From contig NC_134541.1 of NCBI RefSeq assembly GCF_050624435.1, positions 12,972,995-13,036,994 on the forward strand: 64,000 nt of DNA. Reading direction: 5' to 3'. Of the stretch, positions 63,893 through 64,000 are shown piece after piece. The DNA is from Tenrec ecaudatus. Lineage: Eukaryota > Chordata > Mammalia > Afrosoricida > Tenrecidae. The notes under the pieces were generated by a model. The model saw nothing but the letters and a program-made list of their open reading frames with translations. It had not been told where the DNA came from and searched no databases. Position numbers and translations under genes: made by a program. How positions within the stretch are numbered: the first letter of the stretch is position 1; the number at the start of each line of letters is the position of its first letter.

Positions 63893-64000
63893 AAAATGAT
63901 GGCAACAAATGTACAGGTGTGCTTGACACAATGAATGGATGGATGGATTGTGATAAGAGTTGTATGAGCTCAAAAAAAAAAAAGGGTTGTATGAGCCCCC
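63893..64000 (+). mobile_element. L1 3' end, second tandem unit, cut by window edge
   Basis: AAAATGATGGCAACAAATGT, GTGCTTGACACAATGAATGG, GATTGTGATAAGAGTTGTAT, then A12 and a third GGGTTGTATGAGCCCCC start. Confidence 0.85.

Noticed and set aside
1..64000. tRNA genes suggested by the tRNA-like heads of the SINEs
   Set aside because: All candidates sit in AfroSINE copies with SINE bodies and tails; none folds as an independent tRNA by eye.
1..64000. RNF114, PEDS1, UBE2V1 and CEBPB exons expected from the human gene order
   Set aside because: Looked for and not seen; distances in human place them outside a window of this size around SNAI1.

Overview
The window is mammalian nuclear DNA from an afrotherian, most likely a tenrec (Echinops telfairi or a close relative). 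Three signs support this. About 40 copies of a tRNA-derived SINE with an AfroSINE head (GAGCCCTGGTGG) and tail (GGTCGCTATGAGTCGG) are scattered on both strands. There are several 3' ends of an L1 type that I associate with tenrec. Two short hAT elements match the SPIN family, which among afrotherians is known from tenrec. The family assignments come from recognition, not from a database search.

The only protein-coding gene I can support is SNAI1 (Snail), complete on the minus strand. Its three coding exons lie at 55592-55673, 54472-54999 and 50819-51009 and encode 266 residues. The 3' UTR runs to a poly(A) signal at 50025-50030, and a CpG-rich promoter with a TATA-like box, an inverted CCAAT box, a GC box and E-boxes lies at about 55674-56250. 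The human orthologue is on 20q13.13. The usual neighbours (RNF114 upstream, PEDS1/UBE2V1 and CEBPB downstream) were not found and should lie beyond the window edges.

Layout: 1-35 kb is intergenic DNA dense in AfroSINE, RTE (BovB-like LINE) fragments, ancient MIR and L2 pieces and microsatellites. A second, non-coding CpG island lies at about 35.56-36.32 kb. From 36 to 48.5 kb come more repeats, including a SPIN copy with a perfect 8-base target duplication (45.37-45.57 kb), an LTR-like element nested in a MIR (41.80-42.37 kb) and a 16-base target duplication around an L1 tail nested in an AfroSINE (40.29-40.40 kb). From 48.5 to 50 kb is a repeat-poor SNAI1 3' flank, 50-55.7 kb is SNAI1, and 56-64 kb is its upstream flank with RTE, L1, AfroSINE and a strong G-quadruplex motif.

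No new gene system is evident. The points most worth a second look are the SPIN and hAT insertions, a high-identity inverted repeat pair that brackets SNAI1 and carries a shared open frame, the unexplained CpG island, loss of the phosphorylatable Ser11 of Snail, and G-quadruplex motifs near the gene.
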